Notes: a model not told the origin generated them from the letters alone. 7,935 nucleotides of DNA from DAIUFH01 sp036844705 (GCA_036844705.1 DAIUFH010000089.1:1-7935); one strand, 5' to 3'. Shown: positions 1-6,009, numbered from the stretch's first letter. A program made the numbers and translations.

Positions 1-35
1 TCTTAGTTCTTAGTTCTTAACTCTTAGTTCTTAAC
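1..35 (-). repeat. Heptamer array, GTTAAGA/ACTAAGA family
   Basis: Read on the minus strand, positions 35 to 1 are five back-to-back 7-mers: GTTAAGA, ACTAAGA, GTTAAGA, ACTAAGA, ACTAAGA. The same units occur at 6033-6067 and 6177-6225 on the opposite strand. The first 12 bases of this array are also the last three codons and the stop of yabB. The array reaches the window edge, so its full length is unknown. In the other two arrays the heptamers lead into an AAACCC hairpin repeat, so one may lie just outside the window. Confidence 0.85.
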
Positions 36-746
36 TATATTATAAATCTTATATATCTCATCTGTATAGGTTCCATCTTCATTATACACTATTAATGGGT
101 CATAGAATTTTAAATCTTTTTTCCCATCTTTTAATCCTTCAATAAGTAATAGATTTGGTTTTTTGTTTATCTTTGGCTGAACAAATCTTATGTATTTTGG
201 TTCTATTTTATATTGTCTCATAGTATATAATATATCCACAAGCCTATCTGGTCTATGTACCATATAGAATTTTCCTAATGGCTTTAGAAGGTAGTTAGCC
301 GTTTTTACTATATCCTCAAGGTTGCAGGCTATTTCATGTCTGGATATAGCGAAATTTTCATCGGCATTTATAATAGCTCCACCTGTTTTCATATACGGAG
401 GATTTGTTGTTACGACATCAAAGGTATTTTTACCAAATTTTTTGTTCAGCTCTTTTATATCCATATGTAAGATTTTTATTTTATCTTCAAGTCCATTTAA
501 TTCAATACTCATTTGGGCAAGGTTTACAACTTCTTCCTGTATCTCAACACCATATATCGTGTCTATACTGCCTTTATCGATTAATCTTAGAGGAATGATG
601 CCAGTACCTGTACCAAGGTCCATTATCAACCCTTTTGGTTTAGTAAAGTCAGATAAAAAAATGGCATCAGTTCCATAGGAGAAGTTGCTCTTATTTTGTA
701 TTATCTTGTAATTTGTTCCAGGAACTATGTCTATGCGTTCTTTCAT
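24..746 (-). CDS. yabB: YabB/TrmN6-like SAM-dependent methyltransferase (putative tRNA1(Val) adenine-N6)
   Basis: This is a 240-residue Rossmann-fold methyltransferase. SAM motif I is DLGTGTGI (residues 43-50), an acidic residue ends the next strand (GVEI, 66-69), and the catalytic NPPY that marks amino-methylating enzymes is at 115-118. The family includes E. coli TrmN6 (YfiC), which methylates A37 of tRNA1(Val); the Bacillus homologue yabB lies in the same gene neighbourhood. The substrate here is inferred. I chose the ATG at 746 because GGAGTG (752-757) sits five bases upstream; a reading starting at 776 would add ten residues encoded partly by the repeat array and would swallow that ribosome binding site. 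The last residues VKN and the TAA stop are read from a heptamer array, so the natural C-terminus may have been rewritten. A terminator separates it from the ferredoxin gene, and I see no convincing promoter in the repeat-filled leader. Confidence 0.88.
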   Translation of the reverse strand: MKERIDIVPGTNYKIIQNKSNFSYGTDAIFLSDFTKPKGLIMDLGTGTGIIPLRLIDKGSIDTIYGVEIQEEVVNLAQMSIELNGLEDKIKILHMDIKELNKKFGKNTFDVVTTNPPYMKTGGAIINADENFAISRHEIACNLEDIVKTANYLLKPLGKFYMVHRPDRLVDILYTMRQYKIEPKYIRFVQPKINKKPNLLLIEGLKDGKKDLKFYDPLIVYNEDGTYTDEIYKIYNIVKN

Positions 747-764
747 TTTTTCACTCCGTTCAAA

Positions 765-821
765 ATTCACTACCAATTCACTACCAATTCACAATTCACA
801 GTTCACAGTTCACAATTAAAA
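765..821 (+). repeat. 11-mer pair and ATTCACA/GTTCACA heptamer array upstream of yabB
   Basis: Two copies of AATTCACTACC (765-775, 776-786) are followed by exact 7-mers ATTCACA, ATTCACA, GTTCACA, GTTCACA (787-814) and a merging unit ATTAAAA (815-821) that runs into CCCGAG of the hairpin repeat. The array starts seven bases upstream of the yabB ribosome binding site, so it forms most of the yabB leader. The heptamers match those at 5926-6009. Confidence 0.85.
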
Positions 822-890
822 CCCGAGATTCTTCGCTAACGCTCAGAATGACAGTTTGGGTTGAGATTCTTCGCTAACACTCAGAATGAC
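819..890 (+). repeat. Two tandem hairpin repeats (AACCCGAG...CAGAATGAC type), copies A and B
   Basis: Copy A (819-852) and copy B (about 858-890) share GAGATTCTTCGCTAAC followed by a CTCAGAATGAC end. In each, ATTCT (828-832; 866-870) can pair with AGAAT (845-849; 883-887) across a 12-base loop. Copies C, D and E occur elsewhere in this window, all in the same orientation and opposite to the genes. Intergenic repeats with this core (TGTCATTCTGAGC... in reverse complement) are familiar from many bacterial genomes and are often mis-called as small proteins; that familiarity is from memory, not from a search. Confidence 0.85.
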
Positions 891-922
891 CAAAACCCTC
901 TAAAAAACATTAGTCGCAGTTT

Positions 923-939
923 GACGGCCAGGGGCCGTC
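923..939. other. GC-rich perfect stem-loop
   Basis: GACGGCC (923-929) and GGCCGTC (933-939) are perfect complements around a three-base AGG loop. It stands out from the surrounding AT-rich DNA. No T-run follows on either strand, so it is not a normal intrinsic terminator. It lies between hairpin copy B and an inverted heptamer array and may be part of the same composite element. Confidence 0.7.
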
Positions 940-941
940 TA

Positions 942-966
942 AATTGTGCATTGTGAATTGTGAACT
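942..966 (-). repeat. Inverted heptamer array (GTTCACA, ATTCACA, ATGCACA)
   Basis: On the minus strand this stretch reads GTTCACA, ATTCACA, ATGCACA, the same heptamers as 787-814 but inverted. The two arrays therefore face each other around copies A and B and the GC-rich stem-loop, giving the block 787-966 imperfect terminal inverted repeats like a small non-autonomous element. Confidence 0.7.
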
Positions 967-985
967 GTACATTGGGTCTTTTTAT

Positions 986-1006
986 AAAAAAAGACCCTTA
1001 GGGTCT
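986..1006 (-). terminator. Intrinsic terminator after the ferredoxin gene
   Basis: Transcribed from the minus strand, AGACCC (1006-1001), loop TAA and GGGTCT (997-992) form a 6-bp stem followed by a run of T (992-986). It begins 15 bases past the ferredoxin stop. A third arm AGACCC further downstream (979-974) could pair with the same GGGTCT and part of the T-run, giving a competing 10-bp hairpin (997-988 with 983-974). Confidence 0.85.
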
Positions 1007-1021
1007 CTTTTATAAGTACTT

Positions 1022-1189
1022 CTATTCTGGTTGAGGTGCGTCTACAGGACATACTCCTGCACAAGCTCCACAATCAATGCACTTTTCTGGATCTATTGAA
1101 TAAATATCTCCCTCTGAAATAGCATCTGTTGGGCATTCTGGTTGACATGCACCACAAGCTATACAATCATCAGTAATATGATAAGCCAC
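1022..1189 (-). CDS. Small 2[4Fe-4S] ferredoxin
   Basis: This gene encodes a 55-residue protein with two classic cluster motifs: CIACGACQPECP (Cys 9, 12, 15, 19) and CIDCGACAGVCP (Cys 37, 40, 43, 47). The fourth Cys of each half completes the other cluster in clostridial-type ferredoxins, so two low-potential [4Fe-4S] clusters are expected. The start is GTG at 1189, with AGGAGGTG six bases upstream. It is a soluble cytoplasmic one-electron carrier; the partner enzyme is unknown. It lies 74 bases after ricT in the slot that Bacillus uses for yabA, and has its own candidate promoter (1222-1250) and a terminator. RicT belongs to a complex reported to hold [4Fe-4S] clusters, so adjacency may be functional, but that is speculation. 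No missing Cys or truncation is seen. Confidence 0.95.
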   Translation of the reverse strand: MAYHITDDCIACGACQPECPTDAISEGDIYSIDPEKCIDCGACAGVCPVDAPQPE

Positions 1190-1221
1190 TTTGTTCACCT
1201 CCTATGTTTCCTTACGTTTTT

Positions 1222-1250
1222 ATTCTAACAGAAACATATCAATATTTAAA
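1222..1250 (-). promoter_or_regulatory. Candidate sigma-A promoter for the ferredoxin gene
   Basis: On the minus strand TTTAAA (1250-1245, 4 of 6 to TTGACA) and TAGAAT (1227-1222, 5 of 6 to TATAAT) are spaced by 17 bases, in the gap between ricT and the ferredoxin start. It would give a leader of roughly 25-30 bases containing the AGGAGG site. The region is AT-rich, so chance matches are possible. Confidence 0.45.
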
Positions 1251-1263
1251 GATATTTTTAATA

Positions 1264-2148
1264 TTAATCATCCAAACCTATCATGTCTGAAATATTATGA
1301 TTATTATCTTCAGTTTTTACATATGCTGGGTCTAGTTCACCTGTTACTTCAATATCAGATATCTGATATTGAAGTAAATCTTCGGTACCATCATTCAATT
1401 TAACTTTCACTTTTACTCTTTCAAGAAGTGTGTATGAATCTACTACGGTACCTTTACCTAAAGGCGTTACAACTATTGCGCCCGTTTGTGGCGTATTTTT
1501 CAACAGCTCTTCATATGTATTATGCTCATATTTCAAGCAGCACATGAGTCTACCACAAAGACCTGATATCTTGGTTGGGTTCAACGAAAGGCTTTGTTCC
1601 TTTGCCATTTTAATAGATACAGGATCAAATTCTCCTAGAAATTGGGCACAACAACACTGTTTTCCACAAGGTCCTATACCGCCGACCATCTTGGCCTCGT
1701 CTCTGACACCAATCTGTCTTAATTCTATTCTAGTCTTAAAGATTGCGGCCAAGTCTTTTACAAGTTCTCTGAAATCAACTCTTCCATCTGCAGTAAAATA
1801 AAATATAACCTTATTATTATCAAAAGTATATTCAACATCAACTAGCTTCATCTTAAGGTTGTGTTCTCCTACCTTAGCCTGACATAATTCAATAGCTTCT
1901 TTTGCCTTTCTCTTGTTTTCTCTATGCATATCAAAATCTTCATCAGTTGCTATGCGTATTACCTTTTTAAGAGGAGATACTATATCTTCTTCGCTAATCT
2001 CTTTTGAACCAATAACTACATGTCCAAATTCTATACCTCTTGCGGTTTCAACGACTACAAAATCATTGAACTTAACATCTATAATATCAGGGTCAAAATA
2101 ATATATCTTCCCTGCTTTTTTAAATCTAACACCTACAACAGTTACCAT
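1264..2148 (-). CDS. ricT: RicT/YaaT, PSP1-domain Fe-S protein of the Ric complex
   Basis: This gene encodes a 294-residue PSP1-family protein, close to the 275 residues of Bacillus YaaT. The family signature is present: GGIGPCGKQCCC (Cys 161, 165, 166, 167) and GLCGRLMCC (Cys 198, 203, 204). In B. subtilis RicT works with RicA (YmcA) and RicF (YlbF) in a complex that carries [4Fe-4S] clusters, supports RNase Y-dependent mRNA maturation and promotes sporulation, competence and biofilm formation. The ATG overlaps the holB stop by one base (TAATG), and its ribosome binding site AGGAGGA lies within the last holB codons, so translation is probably coupled. The C-terminal tail (after about residue 270) is acidic and probably not conserved. 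A perfect 34-bp palindrome covers the codons for residues 257-268, without disturbing the reading frame. Confidence 0.95.
   Translation of the reverse strand: MVTVVGVRFKKAGKIYYFDPDIIDVKFNDFVVVETARGIEFGHVVIGSKEISEEDIVSPLKKVIRIATDEDFDMHRENKRKAKEAIELCQAKVGEHNLKMKLVDVEYTFDNNKVIFYFTADGRVDFRELVKDLAAIFKTRIELRQIGVRDEAKMVGGIGPCGKQCCCAQFLGEFDPVSIKMAKEQSLSLNPTKISGLCGRLMCCLKYEHNTYEELLKNTPQTGAIVVTPLGKGTVVDSYTLLERVKVKVKLNDGTEDLLQYQISDIEVTGELDPAYVKTEDNNHNISDMIGLDD
1344..1377. repeat. Perfect 34-bp palindrome inside ricT
   Basis: The 17 bases 1344-1360 (TTACTTCAATATCAGAT) are followed directly by their exact reverse complement at 1361-1377. Because of this, both strands encode the peptide LLQYQISDIEV. In RNA it could form a stem of about 15 bp with a four-base loop. 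No T-run follows, so it is not an intrinsic terminator. It is far longer than expected by chance in 8 kb. Confidence 0.95.
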
Positions 2149-3128
2149 TAAAATTCCTCCTGAATCTTTAAAAGCATAGTCTCTATAGACAATTGAAAAT
2201 TTACATTTTTATTAATGTTATCTTTTGTTTCTTGTATCTTATATATTATATCATTAATTTGGGTAAATTCCATAAAAGAATGAACTCTTAGGAAGTCAAT
2301 TTTATCCTTATTGAAGATAAATTCATTTTTACCTGTTTCCTTATATATAATCAAATCTCTGAACCATATAAGAAATATGTCCAAAATTTCATCAATACTA
2401 TCCTTATTTTCATTAAAAAAGTCTATGGAACTTAATGCTTTGCTTTTATCTCCTTTAACAATTCCATCTATTATCCTAATTATTTCCTCTCTCTTATTAA
2501 AAAAGTCATCTGAAGTACTAAGCTCTATTGACTTTCCCACTGATCCTCGTGTAAAATCAGCAATGAAATTTGCTTCATCTATTGATTTATCGTAAACATT
2601 TACAAGCAAGTCCACTATCTTTTTATTTTCAACAGGATAGAATTTGATACTTTGACATCTGGATCTAATTGTAGGCAAGAGATTGTTAATATTGGATGTT
2701 ATTAAAATAATATTTATGTATTCAGGTGGTTCTTCAAGTGTCTTTAGTAATGTATTTTTAGCCTCTAAGTTCATCTTGTGGCTATCATTTATTATATATA
2801 CTTTCCGCATGGATTCAAAAGGAGCCATTGCAACACTTTTGACAAGTTCTTCGATTGCACCCTTCTTAATTAGTCCCTTTTCGGGCTCTATAAGTATTAA
2901 ATCAGGATGATTAGAACTATCAAATTTCATACAGGAAGTACAATGGTTACATGGCTCCTCTTTTTGTTCCTTACATAGTAATGTCTTTGCAAATATAAGC
3001 GCAATCTTTTTCTTACCTAAGCCTTCTTCACCTTCAAAGATATAACTATGGCTTACGGTCTTATTTCTTATAGCTCTTTTAAGAATTTCTATAATCTTTT
3101 CATGCCCTAATACTTGATTAAAATCCAT
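2148..3128 (-). CDS. holB: DNA polymerase III delta prime subunit (clamp loader)
   Basis: This gene encodes a 326-residue AAA+ clamp-loader protein. It opens with the typical GHEKIIEIL and SHSYIFEGEEGLGKKK; the P-loop-like segment (33-40) has Lys but no following Ser/Thr, as is usual for delta prime, which does not hydrolyse ATP. A zinc module has Cys 52, 60, 63 and 66. Later come KTLEEPP and the SRC motif (TIRSRCQSI), which provides the arginine finger to the neighbouring clamp-loader subunit. Role: stator of the clamp loader that places the beta clamp on primed DNA. The start ATG at 3128 lies 11 bases after the second darA stop and has no recognisable Shine-Dalgarno sequence (the gap reads CTTAAATATTT), unlike every neighbour, so it probably relies on coupling to upstream translation. 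Its end overlaps ricT. Confidence 0.95.
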   Translation of the reverse strand: MDFNQVLGHEKIIEILKRAIRNKTVSHSYIFEGEEGLGKKKIALIFAKTLLCKEQKEEPCNHCTSCMKFDSSNHPDLILIEPEKGLIKKGAIEELVKSVAMAPFESMRKVYIINDSHKMNLEAKNTLLKTLEEPPEYINIILITSNINNLLPTIRSRCQSIKFYPVENKKIVDLLVNVYDKSIDEANFIADFTRGSVGKSIELSTSDDFFNKREEIIRIIDGIVKGDKSKALSSIDFFNENKDSIDEILDIFLIWFRDLIIYKETGKNEFIFNKDKIDFLRVHSFMEFTQINDIIYKIQETKDNINKNVNFQLSIETMLLKIQEEF

Positions 3129-3139
3129 AAATATTTAAG

Positions 3140-3424
3140 CTAGATTCTTTTATACTGGTCGATGTCCATTATGAATATATTAGCTCCACCAACTGTAATC
3201 TCGCTTTCTCCTTCCTTAACCTTAGTACTCTCACATTGAGCCTTAATTAAGTCAATGATATGATCTACTTGATCATTCTCAACCCCAATTAGAAGAGTTG
3301 TATTTCCTTTTTTTAAAAATCCACCTGTCGAGGAAAGCTTTGTTGTCCTAACTTTTTCCGCCATCAGTGCTTTCAATACTCTATTTATATATTCATCTTG
3401 AATAATTGCTATAGCTAATTTCAA
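3140..3424 (-). CDS. Second DarA/PstA-like c-di-AMP receptor, short B-loop form
   Basis: This gene encodes a 94-residue PII-like protein directly downstream of the canonical darA and clearly a paralogue: by hand count 34 of the first 64 positions are identical. It keeps TTKLSSTGGFLKKGNTT, including Arg26, Thr28, Gly35, Phe36, Leu37 and Asn41, around the c-di-AMP pocket known from DarA/PstA structures. It lacks about 14 residues where the neighbour has PGDTYIPYP, the B-loop region, and resumes at VGGANIFIMDI. The start is TTG at 3424, with AGGAGGG seven bases upstream; no ATG alternative fits the family. Expected to be a soluble trimer. Whether it still binds c-di-AMP, prefers another ligand, or forms mixed trimers with its neighbour is open. 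It ends 11 bases before holB. Confidence 0.9.
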   Translation of the reverse strand: MKLAIAIIQDEYINRVLKALMAEKVRTTKLSSTGGFLKKGNTTLLIGVENDQVDHIIDLIKAQCESTKVKEGESEITVGGANIFIMDIDQYKRI

Positions 3425-3436
3425 AACAAATCCCTC

Positions 3437-3763
3437 CTATACTCTTATATGTTTTTCAATATCTAGAACAAATACAGTTGCTCCTCCAACCTTAACTTCT
3501 AAAGGATACGGAATATATGTGTCTCCAGGCATTGTTACTGTCAATAAGGATGTGGTTATTTCTCTAGTTTTACAATTATCCTCGATAACCTTAATTACAC
3601 TATTAACCTGTTCATCTTCTACTCCAATCAAAAGAGTTGTATTACCGGATTTTAAAAATCCCCCAGTTGAAGCTAATTTTGTTACCCTGAATTCTTTTTC
3701 ATTTAAATCATCAACCAAACTTGGAGAGTCCTGATCCTGAACTATTGCTACTATTAGTTTCAT
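3437..3763 (-). CDS. darA: DarA (PstA/YaaQ), PII-like cyclic di-AMP receptor
   Basis: This gene encodes a 108-residue protein matching Bacillus YaaQ/DarA in length and sequence: MKLIVAIVQDQD, RVTKLASTGGFLKSGNTT (26-43), the B-loop with GDTYIPYP (80-87) and the closing VGGATVFVLDI. DarA/PstA proteins are trimeric PII-like folds that bind cyclic di-AMP between subunits; the downstream target is not settled. I chose ATG at 3763 over a GTG three codons upstream because AAGGAG lies eight bases before the ATG but directly touches the GTG. It follows tmk by 15 bases and precedes the short paralogue by 12. Potassium and osmotic control are the usual c-di-AMP themes, but nothing in this window shows a target. 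Confidence 0.95.
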   Translation of the reverse strand: MKLIVAIVQDQDSPSLVDDLNEKEFRVTKLASTGGFLKSGNTTLLIGVEDEQVNSVIKVIEDNCKTREITTSLLTVTMPGDTYIPYPLEVKVGGATVFVLDIEKHIRV

Positions 3764-3778
3764 TTCTTCCACTCCTTT

Positions 3779-4396
3779 TTATAGTATTTTTTCTATTGCA
3801 TTGATGCATTGTTTACAAACATCATCTATAGATTTGGTAGCATCAATTACAATTATATTTTTAGGATATTTTTTTAACAGTTCCATATATCCATTATATA
3901 CCCTATTATGGTACTCATTACCCTCTTTCTCCAACCTGTCTCCACCTAGGTTGTCGATCTTTCTTTTAAGTGTAATTTCTGGATCTACATGAAAGAATAG
4001 TATCAAATCAGGATATATACCCCTTAACCCAAAATCATTTATCATCTTAACACTTTCAATACCTAAATTTCTGCCTACTCCTTGATATGCTAAGCTGGAT
4101 AGCAAAAATCTATCACACAATACTATTTTATCCTCATTTAAAGCAGGCAAAATTCTTTCATGAACATGTTGACTGCGGGCTGCTGCAAAAAGAAGAGCTT
4201 CGGTTTCTGCACCCATGTTAGTATGCTTGTTGTCAATTATTATGTCTCTAATCTCTTCTCCTATTAAGGTTCCTCCTGGTTCTCTTGTTACAATAAACTC
4301 AAGATTTCTATCCTTCATGTAATTTCCAATCAAATTGATAATGGTCGACTTCCCTGAACCATCAGGACCTTCCAATGCTATAAACTTGCCCGCCAA
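3779..4396 (-). CDS. tmk: Thymidylate kinase (dTMP kinase)
   Basis: This gene encodes a 205-residue enzyme of normal length that phosphorylates dTMP to dTDP with ATP, an essential step of dTTP synthesis in the cytoplasm. Visible motifs are the P-loop GPDGSGKST (10-18), TREPGGT (37-43) with the dTMP-binding Arg, the DRF motif (95-97) followed by SSLAYQG, and a LID segment rich in charged residues (KRKIDNLGGDRLEKE). The start is TTG at 4396 with AAAGGAG ten bases upstream; the protein begins MAGKFIALEG as expected and no ATG lies close by. It follows the decarboxylase stop by 15 bases and leads into darA, as in Bacillus. Confidence 0.97.
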   Translation of the reverse strand: MAGKFIALEGPDGSGKSTIINLIGNYMKDRNLEFIVTREPGGTLIGEEIRDIIIDNKHTNMGAETEALLFAAARSQHVHERILPALNEDKIVLCDRFLLSSLAYQGVGRNLGIESVKMINDFGLRGIYPDLILFFHVDPEITLKRKIDNLGGDRLEKEGNEYHNRVYNGYMELLKKYPKNIIVIDATKSIDDVCKQCINAIEKIL

Positions 4397-4411
4397 TTAT
4401 AAACAACTCCT

Positions 4412-5827
4412 TTATTCAATTACTACTATATGGTCTTTATTATATCCCATTAAACCCACAATTTCCAGTCCGTTTTCCATTAGAAACAAGATATGATCAT
4501 AGATTTCCTGGGTAAATTTCTCACCTGGTACTATCAATGGTATTCCTGGTGGATATGGGATAATTGGTGCTGCAGCAATTTTACCTATAGCTTCTTTTAA
4601 TGTAACTTGCTGTTTCTTACTATAATATGCTTCTGCAGGAGTAATAATTATCTTTGGATCAGGCATCTTTATATTTACATAATTTATCTCTTCATATGCG
4701 GATGTTTTAGCCATATCTTCAACTGCAGCTACTACCTTTTCATAATCTTGTTCATCATTCATTAAGCTTGTCAATATTAATGCATAATAATAGTCAGCCA
4801 TTTCAAGTCTTATATTGTATTCAGATTTCAATCTCTTCTTGATTTTAGATCCTTTAATGCCGTCTATGCTTATTAGTATCTTTGTGACATCTTTAGCATG
4901 AATGGTTTTATCAGTAGGGTCTCCGGTGAATACCTCTACCCTGTCAATTGCGTTTAGTCTCTTAACTATTTCTTCACATTTTTCAATGCTCCACTCAAGT
5001 CTGTTTTTACCTTCTTCGCTATCCATATAAGCCGCTGCTATTTCATTCGACAATGTAAATAGATATGATGGGCTTGTTGTGGTGTATAGCTGATATCTGT
5101 CTCTAAGCTTATTTAAGTCTATTCTGTCTGAACCAACATGAATAAGGGATGTTTGTGTGAAGCTTGGTAATGTTTTATGTGTGCTATGAATAACTATATC
5201 TGCACCGGCTTGTAAAGCTGATAAAGGTAATTTATCTGAGAAGCTCATATGGGAACCATGCGCCTCATCGACCATTAAAACCTTCCCATGTTTATGAACA
5301 ATCTCTACAATCCTCTTTATATCTGAGCAAACTCCATAATAATTTGGATATGTCATGACTACAGCCTTAATGTCTGGTTGTTCTGTCAATATACTATCTA
5401 TATCATCTGGATCTATTCCTGTTAATACATTGTAGTTTTCATTGTAATTAGGAAACATATAAACAGGTTTTATTCTATTTAAAATTAGTGCATTGTATAT
5501 TGATTTATGACAATTTCTCTGAACTAATACCTTATCTCCCGGCTTTGTTATAGTTGCTAATGCTATATAATTACTTCCCGTAGAACCATTTACGCTATAA
5601 TAAGTCGCCTTTGCCCCAAAAACTTTAGATGCATATTCCTGTGACTCCTGGATAATACCTCTTGGCTCAAGTAGATTATCCATTCCTTCAACCTCAGTTG
5701 TATCTATAGCCGGAATATAATCACCCCAATTTATCAGTGTATTTTTGCCTTTATGGCCTGGCATATGGAAGGACACACTGTTTTCCTCCTTTAGGCTCTT
5801 TAATGCATCAAATACGGGTGTTTTCAT
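4412..5827 (-). CDS. Orn/Lys/Arg decarboxylase family protein (YaaO/SpeA-like)
   Basis: This gene encodes a 471-residue PLP-dependent, fold-type I enzyme of the Orn/Lys/Arg decarboxylase family. It begins MKTPVFDALKSL and SFHMPGHKG, then SVNGSTGSN (78-86) for phosphate binding, VDEAHGSH with the PLP Asp (near 187), and HSTHKTLP with the Schiff-base Lys (about 218). The C-terminal decarboxylase domain has IPYPPGIPLIVPGE. It lacks the N-terminal response-regulator-like wing of inducible E. coli enzymes, as expected for the Bacillus SpeA/YaaO type. The amino acid used (arginine, lysine or ornithine) cannot be read from the sequence; a role in polyamine synthesis is inferred. ATG at 5827 was chosen over a TTG eight codons upstream, because AGGAGGT would then fall inside the gene and homologues begin with MxTPL; the spacing to ATG, 12 bases, is long. 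It heads the tmk-darA-holB-ricT cluster behind a good promoter. Confidence 0.93.
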   Translation of the reverse strand: MKTPVFDALKSLKEENSVSFHMPGHKGKNTLINWGDYIPAIDTTEVEGMDNLLEPRGIIQESQEYASKVFGAKATYYSVNGSTGSNYIALATITKPGDKVLVQRNCHKSIYNALILNRIKPVYMFPNYNENYNVLTGIDPDDIDSILTEQPDIKAVVMTYPNYYGVCSDIKRIVEIVHKHGKVLMVDEAHGSHMSFSDKLPLSALQAGADIVIHSTHKTLPSFTQTSLIHVGSDRIDLNKLRDRYQLYTTTSPSYLFTLSNEIAAAYMDSEEGKNRLEWSIEKCEEIVKRLNAIDRVEVFTGDPTDKTIHAKDVTKILISIDGIKGSKIKKRLKSEYNIRLEMADYYYALILTSLMNDEQDYEKVVAAVEDMAKTSAYEEINYVNIKMPDPKIIITPAEAYYSKKQQVTLKEAIGKIAAAPIIPYPPGIPLIVPGEKFTQEIYDHILFLMENGLEIVGLMGYNKDHIVVIE

Positions 5828-5870
5828 GTTACAGTATCTACCTCCTAACAATTAATTAAATATCTTAAAT

Positions 5871-5899
5871 ATTATATATCACATTTTAATATATATAAA
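5871..5899 (-). promoter_or_regulatory. Candidate sigma-A promoter of the decarboxylase-tmk-darA-holB-ricT operon
   Basis: On the minus strand TTTATA (5899-5894, 4 of 6) and a perfect TATAAT (5876-5871) are spaced by 17 bases, predicting a leader of about 35-40 bases before ATG 5827. The first heptamer repeats start 27 bases upstream of the -35 box. No operator or riboswitch-like structure is seen in the leader. Confidence 0.6.
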
Positions 5900-5925
5900 C
5901 TATTTTTTTAGCATTTATAAACAAA

Positions 5926-6009
5926 AATTTCAATTCACAAATTTCAATTCACAGTTCACAAATTTCAATTCACAGTTCACAATTCACAGTTCACAGTTCA
6001 CAATTCACG
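5926..6009 (+). repeat. Twelve-unit heptamer array (AATTTCA, ATTCACA, GTTCACA)
   Basis: The 84 bases divide exactly into twelve 7-mers with no slippage: AATTTCA, ATTCACA, AATTTCA, ATTCACA, GTTCACA, AATTTCA, ATTCACA, GTTCACA, ATTCACA, GTTCACA, GTTCACA, ATTCACG. Part of it is a higher-order 21-bp repeat (AATTTCA-ATTCACA-GTTCACA). The array lies upstream of the operon promoter. It is followed by 23 bases (6010-6032) in which I recognise nothing. Confidence 0.92.

Noticed and set aside
33..60. yabB as a truncated gene because its end is made of repeat DNA
   Set aside because: Length (240 residues) and all methyltransferase motifs are normal, so it is probably intact with only the last few residues altered.
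322..678. Plus-strand frames antisense to yabB, and similar ones in ricT, holB, darA and tmk
   Set aside because: They overlap well-supported minus-strand genes, lack ribosome binding sites and show no recognisable protein features.
1191..1403. Plus-strand reading frame containing LLQYQISDIEV, matching RicT
   Set aside because: The match exists only because the palindrome encodes the same peptide on both strands; the frame is otherwise antisense to ricT and its upstream region.
5828..5870. Riboswitch or attenuator in the decarboxylase leader
   Set aside because: The leader is about 40 bases and AT-rich, without stable stems or known aptamer motifs.
787..6009. TTCACA arrays as clustered DnaA boxes, since this locus is near the origin in Bacillus
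   Set aside because: The units share only the CACA end with TTATCCACA and lack the TTAT part; no dnaA, dnaN or AT-rich unwinding element is present.
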